Below, in pieces: positions 16,237 to 24,923 of a stretch of DNA of 64,000 nt. The notes beneath the pieces are model-generated. The model did no database searches. It was not told the origin of the DNA and saw nothing but the letters and a program-made list of their open reading frames with translations. Within the stretch, counting starts at the first letter, position 1. Every line of letters begins with the position of its first letter. Both the position numbers and the translations under genes were made by a program. The stretch is from NCBI RefSeq assembly GCF_001305595.1, contig NZ_CP012401.1, positions 2,057,001 to 2,121,000 of the forward strand, in the 5' to 3' direction. Source of the stretch: Azospirillum thiophilum (GTDB lineage Bacteria; Pseudomonadota; Alphaproteobacteria; Azospirillales; Azospirillaceae).

Positions 16237-16539
16237 ATGCTCTTCGATGACCTCAACACCGCCTGCGCCGGCGCCTTCGGTGAGCCGGCGGTGATCCGGC
16301 GGCCCGGCCGGCCCGACGTCACCGTCACCGGCATCTTCGACCGCCGGCACTACCAGCAGGACACCGACGGCGGGCCGGTGTCGACGCTGGTGACCTCGCT
16401 GGCGGTGGTCGACGCCGATGTCGGCGGACCGGTGCCCGCCGGCGCCGCCATCGAGCTGCGCGGCCTGACCTTCACGGTGTCGGAGCCGCGGCCCGATGGA
16501 CAGGGCATGACCGTGCTGCTGCTGCGGGAGTCGCGGTGA
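16237..16539 (+). CDS. Head-tail joining protein (lambda FII-like)
   Basis: The protein has 100 residues and is mostly beta: VTVTGIFDRRHYQQD, VSTLVTSLAVVDADVG, GAAIELRGLTFTVSEPRPDGQGMTVLLL. That pattern, the size and its place after the capsid block fit the gpFII / head-tail attachment family. It would form the ring to which the tail docks. Its stop overlaps the next start by 4 bases. Confidence 0.7.
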   Translation: MLFDDLNTACAGAFGEPAVIRRPGRPDVTVTGIFDRRHYQQDTDGGPVSTLVTSLAVVDADVGGPVPAGAAIELRGLTFTVSEPRPDGQGMTVLLLRESR

Positions 16540-16967
16540 TGCACCAGCGCACGACGATCCGCGCCGCCATCGCCGCGGCGCTGGGGGCCGTCGCCCCGGT
16601 CACCGCCAACCGGGACGATCCCTTGCCGGCCGACGCGCTGCCCTGCATCGGCCTGTTCACCCCCGACGAGACGGCGCAGGAACTGACCATGGGCAGCCGG
16701 CGCCAGCTGCGGCGCCTGGAGCTCTATGTCGACGGCTATGTCCGCGCCGACGGCACCGCCGGCGACCTGGACGACCGGCTCGACGCCATGGCGCTGCGCA
16801 TCGAGCAGGCGATGGCCGCCGGCCGGCGCTTCGGCGGGCTGGTCGACCGCATCGAGCTGCTGCGCACCGTCACCGACCGCCTGACCAGCGGCGAGCTGAA
16901 GGCCGGCGTCACCCGCCTGCAGTTCGCCGTGACCTACCAGACCGGCTTCGGCCAGCCGGATGCCTGA
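16536..16967 (+). CDS. Tail terminator / minor tail protein-like
   Basis: The protein has 143 residues with an N-terminal helix (RTTIRAAIAAALGAV), a beta core (LPCIGLFTPDETAQEL ... RRLELYVDGYVRA) and an alternating helix-strand end with LQFAVTYQTGFG. This matches tail-terminator (gpU-like) or closely related neck proteins that sit just before the tail tube gene. The assignment rests mainly on position and fold pattern. Confidence 0.6.
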   Translation: MMHQRTTIRAAIAAALGAVAPVTANRDDPLPADALPCIGLFTPDETAQELTMGSRRQLRRLELYVDGYVRADGTAGDLDDRLDAMALRIEQAMAAGRRFGGLVDRIELLRTVTDRLTSGELKAGVTRLQFAVTYQTGFGQPDA

Positions 16968-17053
16968 TCCCGGCGCCTGAATTCGACGTCCATCCCATCG
17001 CGGCCATCCGGTTTCCGAGAGGCCTTTTCTCTGCCCGAAGGAGGGGCATTCCC

Positions 17054-17533
17054 ATGAGCGGCAACGCTGTCCAGAGCGCCGGCACGCGCCTGTTCCTGTC
17101 CACCACCGCCCTGTGCACCACCGAAGCGCAGTACAAGGCGCTCGCCTGGACCGAGGTCGAGGAGATCGAGGACATCGGCGCCTTCGGCGAGACCTTCGAG
17201 AAGGTCACCTACAAGACGCTGGGCGACGGCGCGGTCCACAAGAAGAAGGGCACCGTCGACTATGGCTCGGGCACGCTGAAGCTGGCCCGGGTGCCGGCCG
17301 GCGCCGGCCAGACGGCGATCCGCGCCGCGGCCAGGAACCGCAAGGCGGCCTACAACATCAAGATCGAGTTCGACGACGCCCCCGACGGCGGCACCCCGAC
17401 CACGATCTACCTGCGCGCCTACGTCATGTCCTACACCACCGAGATCGGCTCCAACGACAAGGTGATCGAGACCAGCGTCGGGCTGGAGATCGACGCCGAG
17501 CCGATCGAGGTCGCGGCCGACGACGGCCAGTAA
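17054..17533 (+). CDS. Major tail tube protein
   Basis: The protein has 159 residues with a good AGGAGG site before the ATG. A tail-tube pattern is visible: AGTRLFLSTTALCTTEAQYKAL, W-T-E-V-E-E-I-E-D-I-G-A-F-G, VTYKTLGDGAVHKKKGTVDYGS and VIETSVGLEID. It polymerises into the inner tube of the flexible tail. It is followed by the tail chaperone and tape measure genes, the universal siphophage order. Confidence 0.88.
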   Translation: MSGNAVQSAGTRLFLSTTALCTTEAQYKALAWTEVEEIEDIGAFGETFEKVTYKTLGDGAVHKKKGTVDYGSGTLKLARVPAGAGQTAIRAAARNRKAAYNIKIEFDDAPDGGTPTTIYLRAYVMSYTTEIGSNDKVIETSVGLEIDAEPIEVAADDGQ

Positions 17534-17616
17534 GCGCCGGCGCAGACCTCCCACCCTTGAGCCGGCGGCCCGCCCTGGCTGCCGGCACCTTCCCCCGTCC
17601 ACCGAGAGATCCAGCC

Positions 17617-17991
17617 ATGACCGCCTCCAGCACGGCGCCGCGCTTCGCGCACGGCGTGATGACCATCCATCTCGACGGCGACGACGTCGAGCTGTTCGCC
17701 AACGTCCGCGCGTCGCGCACCATCTGCCGCCTCTATGGCGGGCTGAACCAGGCCTTCACCAACACCAACGCCTTCGACTTCGACACGCTGGTCAACGTCG
17801 TCAACGCCGCCGCCGGCCGGGTCGGCAAGGCGGCCGAGGCCACCGCCGAGGCGATCTTCGCCGAAGGCGTCATCACGGTGGCGCCGCAGGTGCTGCTGTA
17901 TCTCAACTTCCTCGCCGGCGGCGGCAAGGCGCCCAAGTCGGAAAGCGTGAAGGCGGACAGCGAGGCCGCCCCGTCGGGGGAAGCCGGCTGA
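17617..17991 (+). CDS. Tail assembly chaperone (lambda gpG-like)
   Basis: The protein has 124 residues. It lies between the tail tube and tape measure genes, where lambda encodes G and G-T. The N-terminal beta segment (VMTIHLDGDDVELFANVRASRTICRL) and helical middle fit tail-tube-coupled chaperones. Near the 3' end is a run of five G residues at 17976-17980 followed by AA, read as tcg-ggg-gaa, a possible -1 slippage site. The frame ends at 17991 while the -1 frame is open through 18245. Confidence 0.75.
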   Translation: MTASSTAPRFAHGVMTIHLDGDDVELFANVRASRTICRLYGGLNQAFTNTNAFDFDTLVNVVNAAAGRVGKAAEATAEAIFAEGVITVAPQVLLYLNFLAGGGKAPKSESVKADSEAAPSGEAG

Positions 17992-18005
17992 CCTTCCCGG
18001 ACTAT

Positions 18006-18245
18006 GTGGACCGGATGTTCGCATACGCCACGGGGTGGCTCGGATGGTCGCGCAGCGAGGCGCTGGACGCCCCGTTCCCCGACATCCAGCTCGCCCTGGA
18101 CGGGAAGGTCGATTTCCTCGCCGCCACCACCCCCGGGGCCAGGCGCAGGACGCGCCGCAAGCCCAAGGACGTGGCGGAGCTGAAGGAGCGGGCGCGGGCC
18201 GTCTTCGGCCTGAAGCGCGCGGAACAGGGCATGGGCGCCGGGTGA
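18006..18245 (+). CDS. Probable frameshift extension of the tail chaperone (lambda gpT-like)
   Basis: The frame is open upstream without a stop through the end of the previous gene, and reads LTFPDYVDRMFAYATGWLGWSRSEALDA. A GTG at 18006 is the first start-like codon but has no ribosome-binding site. The best reading is a -1 frameshift product joined to the chaperone at about 17976-17981. The extension is 79 residues from that GTG, with an Arg/Lys-rich patch (ARRRTRRKPKD) and a helical end. In lambda the equivalent extension binds the tape measure protein. Confidence 0.65.
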   Translation: MDRMFAYATGWLGWSRSEALDAPFPDIQLALDGKVDFLAATTPGARRRTRRKPKDVAELKERARAVFGLKRAEQGMGAG

Positions 18246-18275
18246 CCGGCGCCCTTTTCGTTTCCGGAGACCGGC

Positions 18276-21200
18276 ATGGCTGATTTCCCCGGCATGATGG
18301 TGCCGGTCGGTGCGGACGACAGCGGCCTGCGGCGGGTGCTGTCGCAGGCCGAGGCCCGCGTCGACCAGTTCGCCGGCCGCGTCGACGGCTCCGTGCGCAA
18401 GGCTGCCGGCAGCTTCGACGCGCTGGGCACTGCCGCCGGCCGCGTCGCCGGGGTGGTCGCCGGCATCGGGCTGGCGCAGGGGGCGGGCGAAGCGATCAAG
18501 GCGGCCGACGCCTGGAGCCTGTCCGCCTCGAAAATCGCGCTTTATGCCGGCGCCGGCGAGAAGGCGGTGGCGGTTCAGGAGCAGCTGTTCCAGGCCGCCC
18601 AGCGCGCCCGTTCGGCGCTGGAGCCGACGGTCGGGCTCTACACCTCGCTGGCCGATGCCGCCCTCACCATGGGCAAGTCGCAGGGCGAGGTGATCCGGCT
18701 GACCGAGACCATCTCCAAGACCTTCCGCATCTCCGGCACCGAAGCCGGCACCGCCGCCGGCGCCCTGGTGCAGCTGTCGCAGGCGATGGGCAGCGGCGTG
18801 CTGCGCGGCGACGAGTTCAATTCGGTGATGGAGGCCTCGCCGCGGCTGGCCAAGGCCTTGGCCGACGGGCTGGGGGTGCCGCGCGCCGCGCTGAAGTCGC
18901 TGGCCGAACAGGGGGCGCTGACCGCCGACAAGGTGGTGAATGCGCTGCTGCGCCAGAGCACCGCCATCGACACCGAGTTCGGCCGCATGGCCACCACCGT
19001 AAGCGACAGCCTGATCGTGCTGGCCAACGCCGCCCAGCGCCAGATCGGCCAGCTGAACCAGGCGACCGGCACCACGGCGGCGCTGTCGCGCGGCCTGCTG
19101 GCGGTGGCCGACAACTTCGACACGCTGGCCGCCGGGGCGCTGACCGCCGCCACGGCTCTGGGCGCGGTCTATGCCGCCCGCGGGCTGGCGCCGGCGATCG
19201 GCGCCGGGGCGCAGTTCGTCGCGTCCCAGGTGGCGCTGCGCAAGGAGCTGGTGAGCAACACCGGCCACCTGCTGCAGAAGGAGGCGGCGCTGCGCGCCGG
19301 CGCCGCCGCGTCGGTCGAGGCTGCGGCGGCCGACGTCGCCGCGGCGCAGGCCGCCCAGGCCAAGGCCCGCGCCGACCTCGCCGCCCGCGCCACGCAGTAT
19401 GAGGCGGCGCTCGCGCTGGACGGCGCCATCGGCCGCACCGCGCGCCTGGTGCAGGCCGAAGAGGCGCTGATCGTCGCCCGCAACGCCCGGGCGGCGGCCG
19501 ACCTGCGGGTCACCGAGACCACGGCGGCGCTGACCATGGCGACGGGTGCCCAGGCCTCCGCCATCGCCGGCACCGGCGTCGCCGCCACGGTGGCGGCGCG
19601 TGGCATGGCCCTGCTGTCGGGTGCCATGGCCCTGGTCGGCGGCCCGGCAGGGGCCGCCCTGCTGGCCGGCGCCGCGGCGGTGGCCATCTTCGCCACGCGG
19701 ACCACGGTGGCCGAACAGGCGGCCAGCAGTTTCGAGCACGCGCAGCGCGCCGCGCAGGATGCGGTGAAGGACGCCGCCGGCGACGTCGAGCGGCTGGCCC
19801 GCGAGTATGGCCGGCTGTCCGATGCCATGCGGGCGGTGACCCGGATCAAGCTGGACGAGGCGCTTGCCGAACAGGCCAAGGCGATCGCCGCCCAGCGCGC
19901 CGCCGCGTCGGCCGCGGTCTATGGTGCCGACTCGCTGGCCCGGCCGGTGTCGGGCAGCTGGACCGTCTCGACCGACAGCGCCAGCTCGGCCCGCGTCTAC
20001 GAGACGATGGGGCTGGCCGCCGACCAGGTCGACCGGCTGCGAACGGCGTTCGCCGCCTTCCACTCGGCCGCGGCCGACGATCCCGACGCCATCGCCACCC
20101 TGGTGCGGGTGCTGGACGAGGTCGGCCGCACCGCCGGCGCCGCCGGCAAGCCGCTGCAGGAGCTGGCGCAGCGCTTGGCCGATCCGGCGACCAAGGCGGA
20201 AGCGGCCTCCCGGACGGCGAAGGAGCTGGCCGCCCGGCTGGCGCTGCTGGCCGACCCGGCCAACGAGGCGGCCAGGGCGGTGCTCGCCGCCGGCCAGACT
20301 GCCGACGGTGCCGCCTCGCGCTTCGCCGGGCTGGGCTCGGCGGTGGGCGGCGTGGCGTCCAAACTGGCCGAGCTGCAGGGAAAGAGCTGGACCCTGTCGC
20401 TGCCGGCCGGGCTGGAACGGCGCGTCGGCGAGATGGTCGGGCCGCCGCCCGAACAGAAGACTCCCGTCGTCACCGGCCTGCAGGACCGCGGCCGCTCCGA
20501 CGACGACACCGCCTATCAGGCATGGGACACTCAGCGCAGCGTCGCCCGCACGGTCCTGCGGAACCGGGTCATTCCGGCGGAGTCGGCCGAAGCGGTGCGG
20601 CTGCTGACGCTGGAGGCCGACGCCAGCGAAAAGCTGGCCAAGGCGCGGACATCGGGCAACCCGGCTACCATCAAGGCGGCCGAGGTCGAGGTGGAGGTCG
20701 CCCGGCGCCTGCGCGACGGCCTCGACCCGGCGCGCGAGGCCGACACCCGCGCCCAGCTGCTGCGCAAGGCCCGGGCCGAGCTGGCCGGCGAGGTCGGCGC
20801 CCAGGTCACCCAGCTCAATCAGGACGTCGCCGCCCAGCAGCGGCTGGCCGCTGCCGCCGGCAAGGGCGAGGCCGCCCAGCGCGCCGCCGCTTCGGCCAAC
20901 CGGGTGGCTGCGGCCGGGCTGAAGGGCTATGGCGACGCGGCGGCATCGGCTGAAGCCCAGCTCGAGGCGCTGACCGTCCAGCTGCTGCGCAAGGACGCCG
21001 ACCAGCCGATCCAGGACCGCATACGCGCGGCCACGGCGCTGGTGGAGGCCTACGAGCAGGGTCCGAAGGCGGTCAAGGCGGCGGAGCTGGCCGAACAGGC
21101 CCACACGCTGGCGCTGAAGGAGGGTGAGGACGGAACCCAGGCCTACAGCGAGGCCAAGGCCCATTACATCGGGCTGCTGACCCGGGCGCAGCAGCTGGAG

Positions 21201-24200
21201 TCGGCGGCGGCGGCCGGGCCGCTGCTGCAGCGGCAGCGCGACCAGCTGGAGCTGGGGCAGCAGCAGCTGGCCCTGATGGGCGCGTCGGCCGAACAGCGCG
21301 CGCTGGAACTGGCCCGCACCCAGGCGCTGATCGACCTGCGCGAGCACAACATCGACGCCGCCAGCCGGGAGGGGCAGGCCTATCTGGCCAATGCCGAAGC
21401 GCTCGCCTGGCAGACTTCGGCGCTGGAGCGCACCAGCGCCGCCTATCAGGAGCTGGAGCGGTTCGGCGACCGGTCCTTCGACGCCATCCTGCAGAAGCTG
21501 TCCGCCGCCGGCAAATCGACGATGTCGTGGGCCGACGCCATCGCCACCGTCAGCGTCGAGCTGCAGCAGCTCGCGCTGAAGATGGCCGTCATCAACCCGG
21601 TCAAGAACGCGGTGCTGGGCACCAACCTGCCCACCCTGTTCGATCTGGGCGGCGGCACCGGCGGGCAAACGGGACAGGGTGGCGGGCTGGCGGGCAACCT
21701 GACCGACACGGCCCTGTCGAAGGGTGCCGGCTGGGCGGCGGACAAGCTGGGGCTGACCAGCGGTCTCGACAGCATCATGAACACCCCGCTGTGGGGCTCG
21801 GCCGTCTCGATGTCGTCGGTCGGCGGCGGTGCCACCGTCATCGGCACGGCAAACCCGATCATCGGCGCGTCCACCGGAGCGATCCAGGCCGGCAGCCTGA
21901 ACGCGGCCAACGGCGTCGTGAACGCCGGCAACACCGCGGCGCTGAACGCGTCCTACAGCGGCACCGCCAGCGGCGCGGCCGGCACGGCGGGCGGCACGCT
22001 GGGCGGCGTCCTGGGGGCCGCCGGCGCCGGCGCCTTCGGCGGCGGCCTGGTCGGCGGCGCGCTCGGCACCGCGACCAACAGCAAGGCGGTGGGCGGCCTG
22101 TCCGGCGCGGTGGCTGGGGCCGGGTCGGCCTATCTGGCCTCGATCATGGGGATATCGTCCCTGGGCGGGCCGATCGGGCTGGCGATCGGCGCCGTGGTCG
22201 GCGCGATCATGGGCATGGTCGGCACCCAGAAGGCGAGCGTCGGGCCGAACGCGTCGGGCAACGTCGTCATCGACGGCAAGGGTGGGTTCCGCACCGACAC
22301 CGCTTTGGCCGACAACGGTGCCGATGCCGGCCAGATGCAGCAGGTCACCGACGCCGTCGCCACCGCCATGAACACGGTGGTGGCCGGTGTCGGCGGCAAG
22401 CTGACCGGCGGCGACGGGCTGAACACCGGCCTGCTGCAGTTCTTCGCCAAGGACAACAAGTGGTACGTCACGCCGCAGCAGGGCGAGAACGCCGGCAAGC
22501 GGGCGTCGTTCGGGTCGCAGGACGAGGCGATCCAGTACTACATGCGCGAAAGCCTGAAGGGTCTGATCGGCACCGGCCAGCTGATCGGCCTCGATGACGA
22601 CACCAGGACGGCGCTGACCACGTCCAAGGCGACGACCGCCGAAGGGCTGGCGACCGACCTGGGCTTCGCCGCCGGCTTCCGCCAGCAGCTCGACCTGATG
22701 AACGCCAGCCTGGATCCGACCAACAACCAGATCAAGGCCTTCACCGAAGCGGCCAAGGCGATCGGCGACCAGGTCAGGACAAACATCACCGATTGGCGCG
22801 ACAAGGCGGCCGAGCTGGGGCTGGCCACCGAGACCGAGCTGACCGCCGCAGCCCGCAAGGGCATCGAGGCGATGATGGGTCTCGGCCCGGCGACCAAGCC
22901 GCTGGTCGGCATGGCCGCGGCGACCAAACAGGCGGAAATCGAGTTCGAACAGTTCCGGCCGGCGCTGCTGTCGCTGGGCTACACCACCGGCGAGGTGGCC
23001 GAACTGGCGGCGCGCTACACGAAGAAGCTGCAGGACAGCTACGCCGACGCGGTGGCCACTGTGCAGCGCCAGGGCGCCGTCGCCATCGAGGCCCTGATCG
23101 ACCCGACCGCCAGGACCGGCGCGCTCGACCGGCTGCAGGGGCTTGGCCTCGACCGCACCGACTCCGCCATCGAGGGGCTGGCCGGTGTCATCGACGGGAT
23201 CGAGCGGGCGGCATCCGCCGGCGCGCTGACCATCGAGGCCGAGCGGGCGGCACTCGGCCGGCTGAACACCGCGCTCTATGACGGCACCCTCTCCGGCGAC
23301 CAGTACACCGCCATGGTGGGCATGCTCACCCAGGCGTGGCAGGACAGCGCAGACACCGCCCAGGCGGCGGCGGAAAAGGCCAAGGCGCTCGCCTCCTACC
23401 GGGCCGACGTCACCGGCCGGATGCAGGCGGCGGTCGGCAACAGCCGCGGTGCCGGGCTGATATCGCTTGACGCCCAGCAGGCAACGGCACTCGCCGCCGC
23501 GACGGCGGCCGGCTACGACACCACCCAGCTGCGCCTGGTGCAGGCGGCCGAGCGGGCCGCCCAGGCCTTCCAGCTCGCCCAACAGGATGTGCTGGAGGCC
23601 TATGACCGCGAGATCGCCGCCCGGCAGGAGGTGGTGAGCGCGATCCAGTCCGGCGCGCTTGCCCTGCTGCAGGCGGCGCGGCAGTTCCAGGATGCCCGCG
23701 CCGCGCTGCGCGAAGGCGACGACTCGCCGCTGGCGCCGCGCCGGAAGATCGAGGAGGCGACCGGCCGCTTCGACGCCGCCTATGCGGTGCTGAAGGACAG
23801 CGGTTCCACCGATGCCGACAGGGAGACCGCGCGCCAGACCCTGCTGCAGCTCGGCCCCACCCTGGTGGCGCTGGAGAAGGCGGCCAGCGGCGGCACCGCG
23901 TCGTCGCTGTTCGACAAGGTGGACGCCGTCTTCGCCGAGCTGGGCGACACCGGCGGGCTGAGCCTCGACACCGCCACCCGGGATCTGCAGGTGGCGCAGG
24001 ACCAGCTGTCCGAGCTGCAGAAGGCCCGGACCGAGGCCGCGGCGCTGGGGCAGCGCCAGCTCGGCAGCCTGTCCGGCCTGCGCGACGTGCTGGACCAGAG
24101 CAACGCCGTCTGGCAGGCGGCGCTGACCCCGCTGCTGCAGCTGACCGGCACCGCAGACAGCCGGCCGCGCTATGCCGCGCCGGCGGCGGTACAGACGGCA

Positions 24201-24923
24201 TGGGATGGGCTGTCGGCCGAGCAGCAGCACGGCATCGCCCGCGCCATGGGCTGGGGCGGGGACATCGACGAGGCCTTCAACCTGTGGCTGGCCAGCTCGA
24301 CCCAGCGTGCCGCCACCTTCGGCGCCGACGTCACCGCCATCGCCGACGGGGCGCGCTATGGCGCCTCCGAATCGGTGCAACGGGCGTGGGACGCGCTGAC
24401 CGAGGCGCAACGGCTCGCCGCGGTGCGGGGTGCCGGCTATGACGGCGGGCTGGATGCCGGGCTGAACGCCTGGGTGCAGCTCGGCCACCGCGCCGCCTTC
24501 GAGGCGAATGTGCTGGCGCAGGCGCATGGCGCCGGCATCCCGGGCTTTGCCACCGGCGGCATTTCCTATGGGCCGCAACTGGCATGGGTGTCGGAAGGCG
24601 CCCACAGCGCCGAGGCCCATGTGCCGCTGCCCGACGGCCGGCGCATCCCGGTGGCCCTCGACCTGCGGCTGCCCGGCAGTGATCTGATGCCGCCGGCGCC
24701 GATAGTCTCCTTCCGCCGTCCCGAGCTCGATGCCGGCGTCGCCGGCATGGCCGCGCTGCTGGCGGCGGTGGAGGGCCTGCGCGACGAGGTCCGCGCGCTC
24801 GGCCGCGACGCCCTGACCCAGCGCGCCCGCATCGGCGCCGATGCCGCCGCCCTGCTGGCCCGCGTCGAGGCGGCCACCGGCGACCTGCCCCGCAAACTCG
24901 CCAACACCCGGAGGGCCGCATGA
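18276..24923 (+). CDS. Tail tape measure protein
   Basis: The protein has 2215 residues. An N-terminal tape-measure domain (about residues 60-250) includes SALEPTVGLYTSLADAAL, ETISKTFRISGTEAGTAAGA and GSGVLRGDEFNSVMEASPRLA. Hydrophobic segments follow near 425-475 and glycine-rich hydrophobic segments near 1230-1320. Between lie long Ala/Gln-rich coiled coils. The C-terminus has two related copies of about 60 residues beginning AVQTAWDGLSAEQQ and SVQRAWDALTEAQR, then GFATGGISYGPQLAWVSEG. It sets tail length and delivers DNA. At about 0.15 nm per residue the tail would be near 330 nm (inference). It overlaps the next gene by 4 bases. Confidence 0.93.
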   Translation: MADFPGMMVPVGADDSGLRRVLSQAEARVDQFAGRVDGSVRKAAGSFDALGTAAGRVAGVVAGIGLAQGAGEAIKAADAWSLSASKIALYAGAGEKAVAVQEQLFQAAQRARSALEPTVGLYTSLADAALTMGKSQGEVIRLTETISKTFRISGTEAGTAAGALVQLSQAMGSGVLRGDEFNSVMEASPRLAKALADGLGVPRAALKSLAEQGALTADKVVNALLRQSTAIDTEFGRMATTVSDSLIVLANAAQRQIGQLNQATGTTAALSRGLLAVADNFDTLAAGALTAATALGAVYAARGLAPAIGAGAQFVASQVALRKELVSNTGHLLQKEAALRAGAAASVEAAAADVAAAQAAQAKARADLAARATQYEAALALDGAIGRTARLVQAEEALIVARNARAAADLRVTETTAALTMATGAQASAIAGTGVAATVAARGMALLSGAMALVGGPAGAALLAGAAAVAIFATRTTVAEQAASSFEHAQRAAQDAVKDAAGDVERLAREYGRLSDAMRAVTRIKLDEALAEQAKAIAAQRAAASAAVYGADSLARPVSGSWTVSTDSASSARVYETMGLAADQVDRLRTAFAAFHSAAADDPDAIATLVRVLDEVGRTAGAAGKPLQELAQRLADPATKAEAASRTAKELAARLALLADPANEAARAVLAAGQTADGAASRFAGLGSAVGGVASKLAELQGKSWTLSLPAGLERRVGEMVGPPPEQKTPVVTGLQDRGRSDDDTAYQAWDTQRSVARTVLRNRVIPAESAEAVRLLTLEADASEKLAKARTSGNPATIKAAEVEVEVARRLRDGLDPAREADTRAQLLRKARAELAGEVGAQVTQLNQDVAAQQRLAAAAGKGEAAQRAAASANRVAAAGLKGYGDAAASAEAQLEALTVQLLRKDADQPIQDRIRAATALVEAYEQGPKAVKAAELAEQAHTLALKEGEDGTQAYSEAKAHYIGLLTRAQQLESAAAAGPLLQRQRDQLELGQQQLALMGASAEQRALELARTQALIDLREHNIDAASREGQAYLANAEALAWQTSALERTSAAYQELERFGDRSFDAILQKLSAAGKSTMSWADAIATVSVELQQLALKMAVINPVKNAVLGTNLPTLFDLGGGTGGQTGQGGGLAGNLTDTALSKGAGWAADKLGLTSGLDSIMNTPLWGSAVSMSSVGGGATVIGTANPIIGASTGAIQAGSLNAANGVVNAGNTAALNASYSGTASGAAGTAGGTLGGVLGAAGAGAFGGGLVGGALGTATNSKAVGGLSGAVAGAGSAYLASIMGISSLGGPIGLAIGAVVGAIMGMVGTQKASVGPNASGNVVIDGKGGFRTDTALADNGADAGQMQQVTDAVATAMNTVVAGVGGKLTGGDGLNTGLLQFFAKDNKWYVTPQQGENAGKRASFGSQDEAIQYYMRESLKGLIGTGQLIGLDDDTRTALTTSKATTAEGLATDLGFAAGFRQQLDLMNASLDPTNNQIKAFTEAAKAIGDQVRTNITDWRDKAAELGLATETELTAAARKGIEAMMGLGPATKPLVGMAAATKQAEIEFEQFRPALLSLGYTTGEVAELAARYTKKLQDSYADAVATVQRQGAVAIEALIDPTARTGALDRLQGLGLDRTDSAIEGLAGVIDGIERAASAGALTIEAERAALGRLNTALYDGTLSGDQYTAMVGMLTQAWQDSADTAQAAAEKAKALASYRADVTGRMQAAVGNSRGAGLISLDAQQATALAAATAAGYDTTQLRLVQAAERAAQAFQLAQQDVLEAYDREIAARQEVVSAIQSGALALLQAARQFQDARAALREGDDSPLAPRRKIEEATGRFDAAYAVLKDSGSTDADRETARQTLLQLGPTLVALEKAASGGTASSLFDKVDAVFAELGDTGGLSLDTATRDLQVAQDQLSELQKARTEAAALGQRQLGSLSGLRDVLDQSNAVWQAALTPLLQLTGTADSRPRYAAPAAVQTAWDGLSAEQQHGIARAMGWGGDIDEAFNLWLASSTQRAATFGADVTAIADGARYGASESVQRAWDALTEAQRLAAVRGAGYDGGLDAGLNAWVQLGHRAAFEANVLAQAHGAGIPGFATGGISYGPQLAWVSEGAHSAEAHVPLPDGRRIPVALDLRLPGSDLMPPAPIVSFRRPELDAGVAGMAALLAAVEGLRDEVRALGRDALTQRARIGADAAALLARVEAATGDLPRKLANTRRAA

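Noticed and set aside
13276-16350. A 1024-codon minus-strand open frame over the head genes
   Set aside because: It overlaps five well-supported head genes on the other strand and has no recognisable domain or start.
17733-24620. A 2295-codon open frame on the minus strand
   Set aside because: It is the antisense shadow of the tape measure and chaperone genes. GC-rich codon bias leaves the opposite strand open, and the product is low-complexity Arg/Gly/Gln without any domain.
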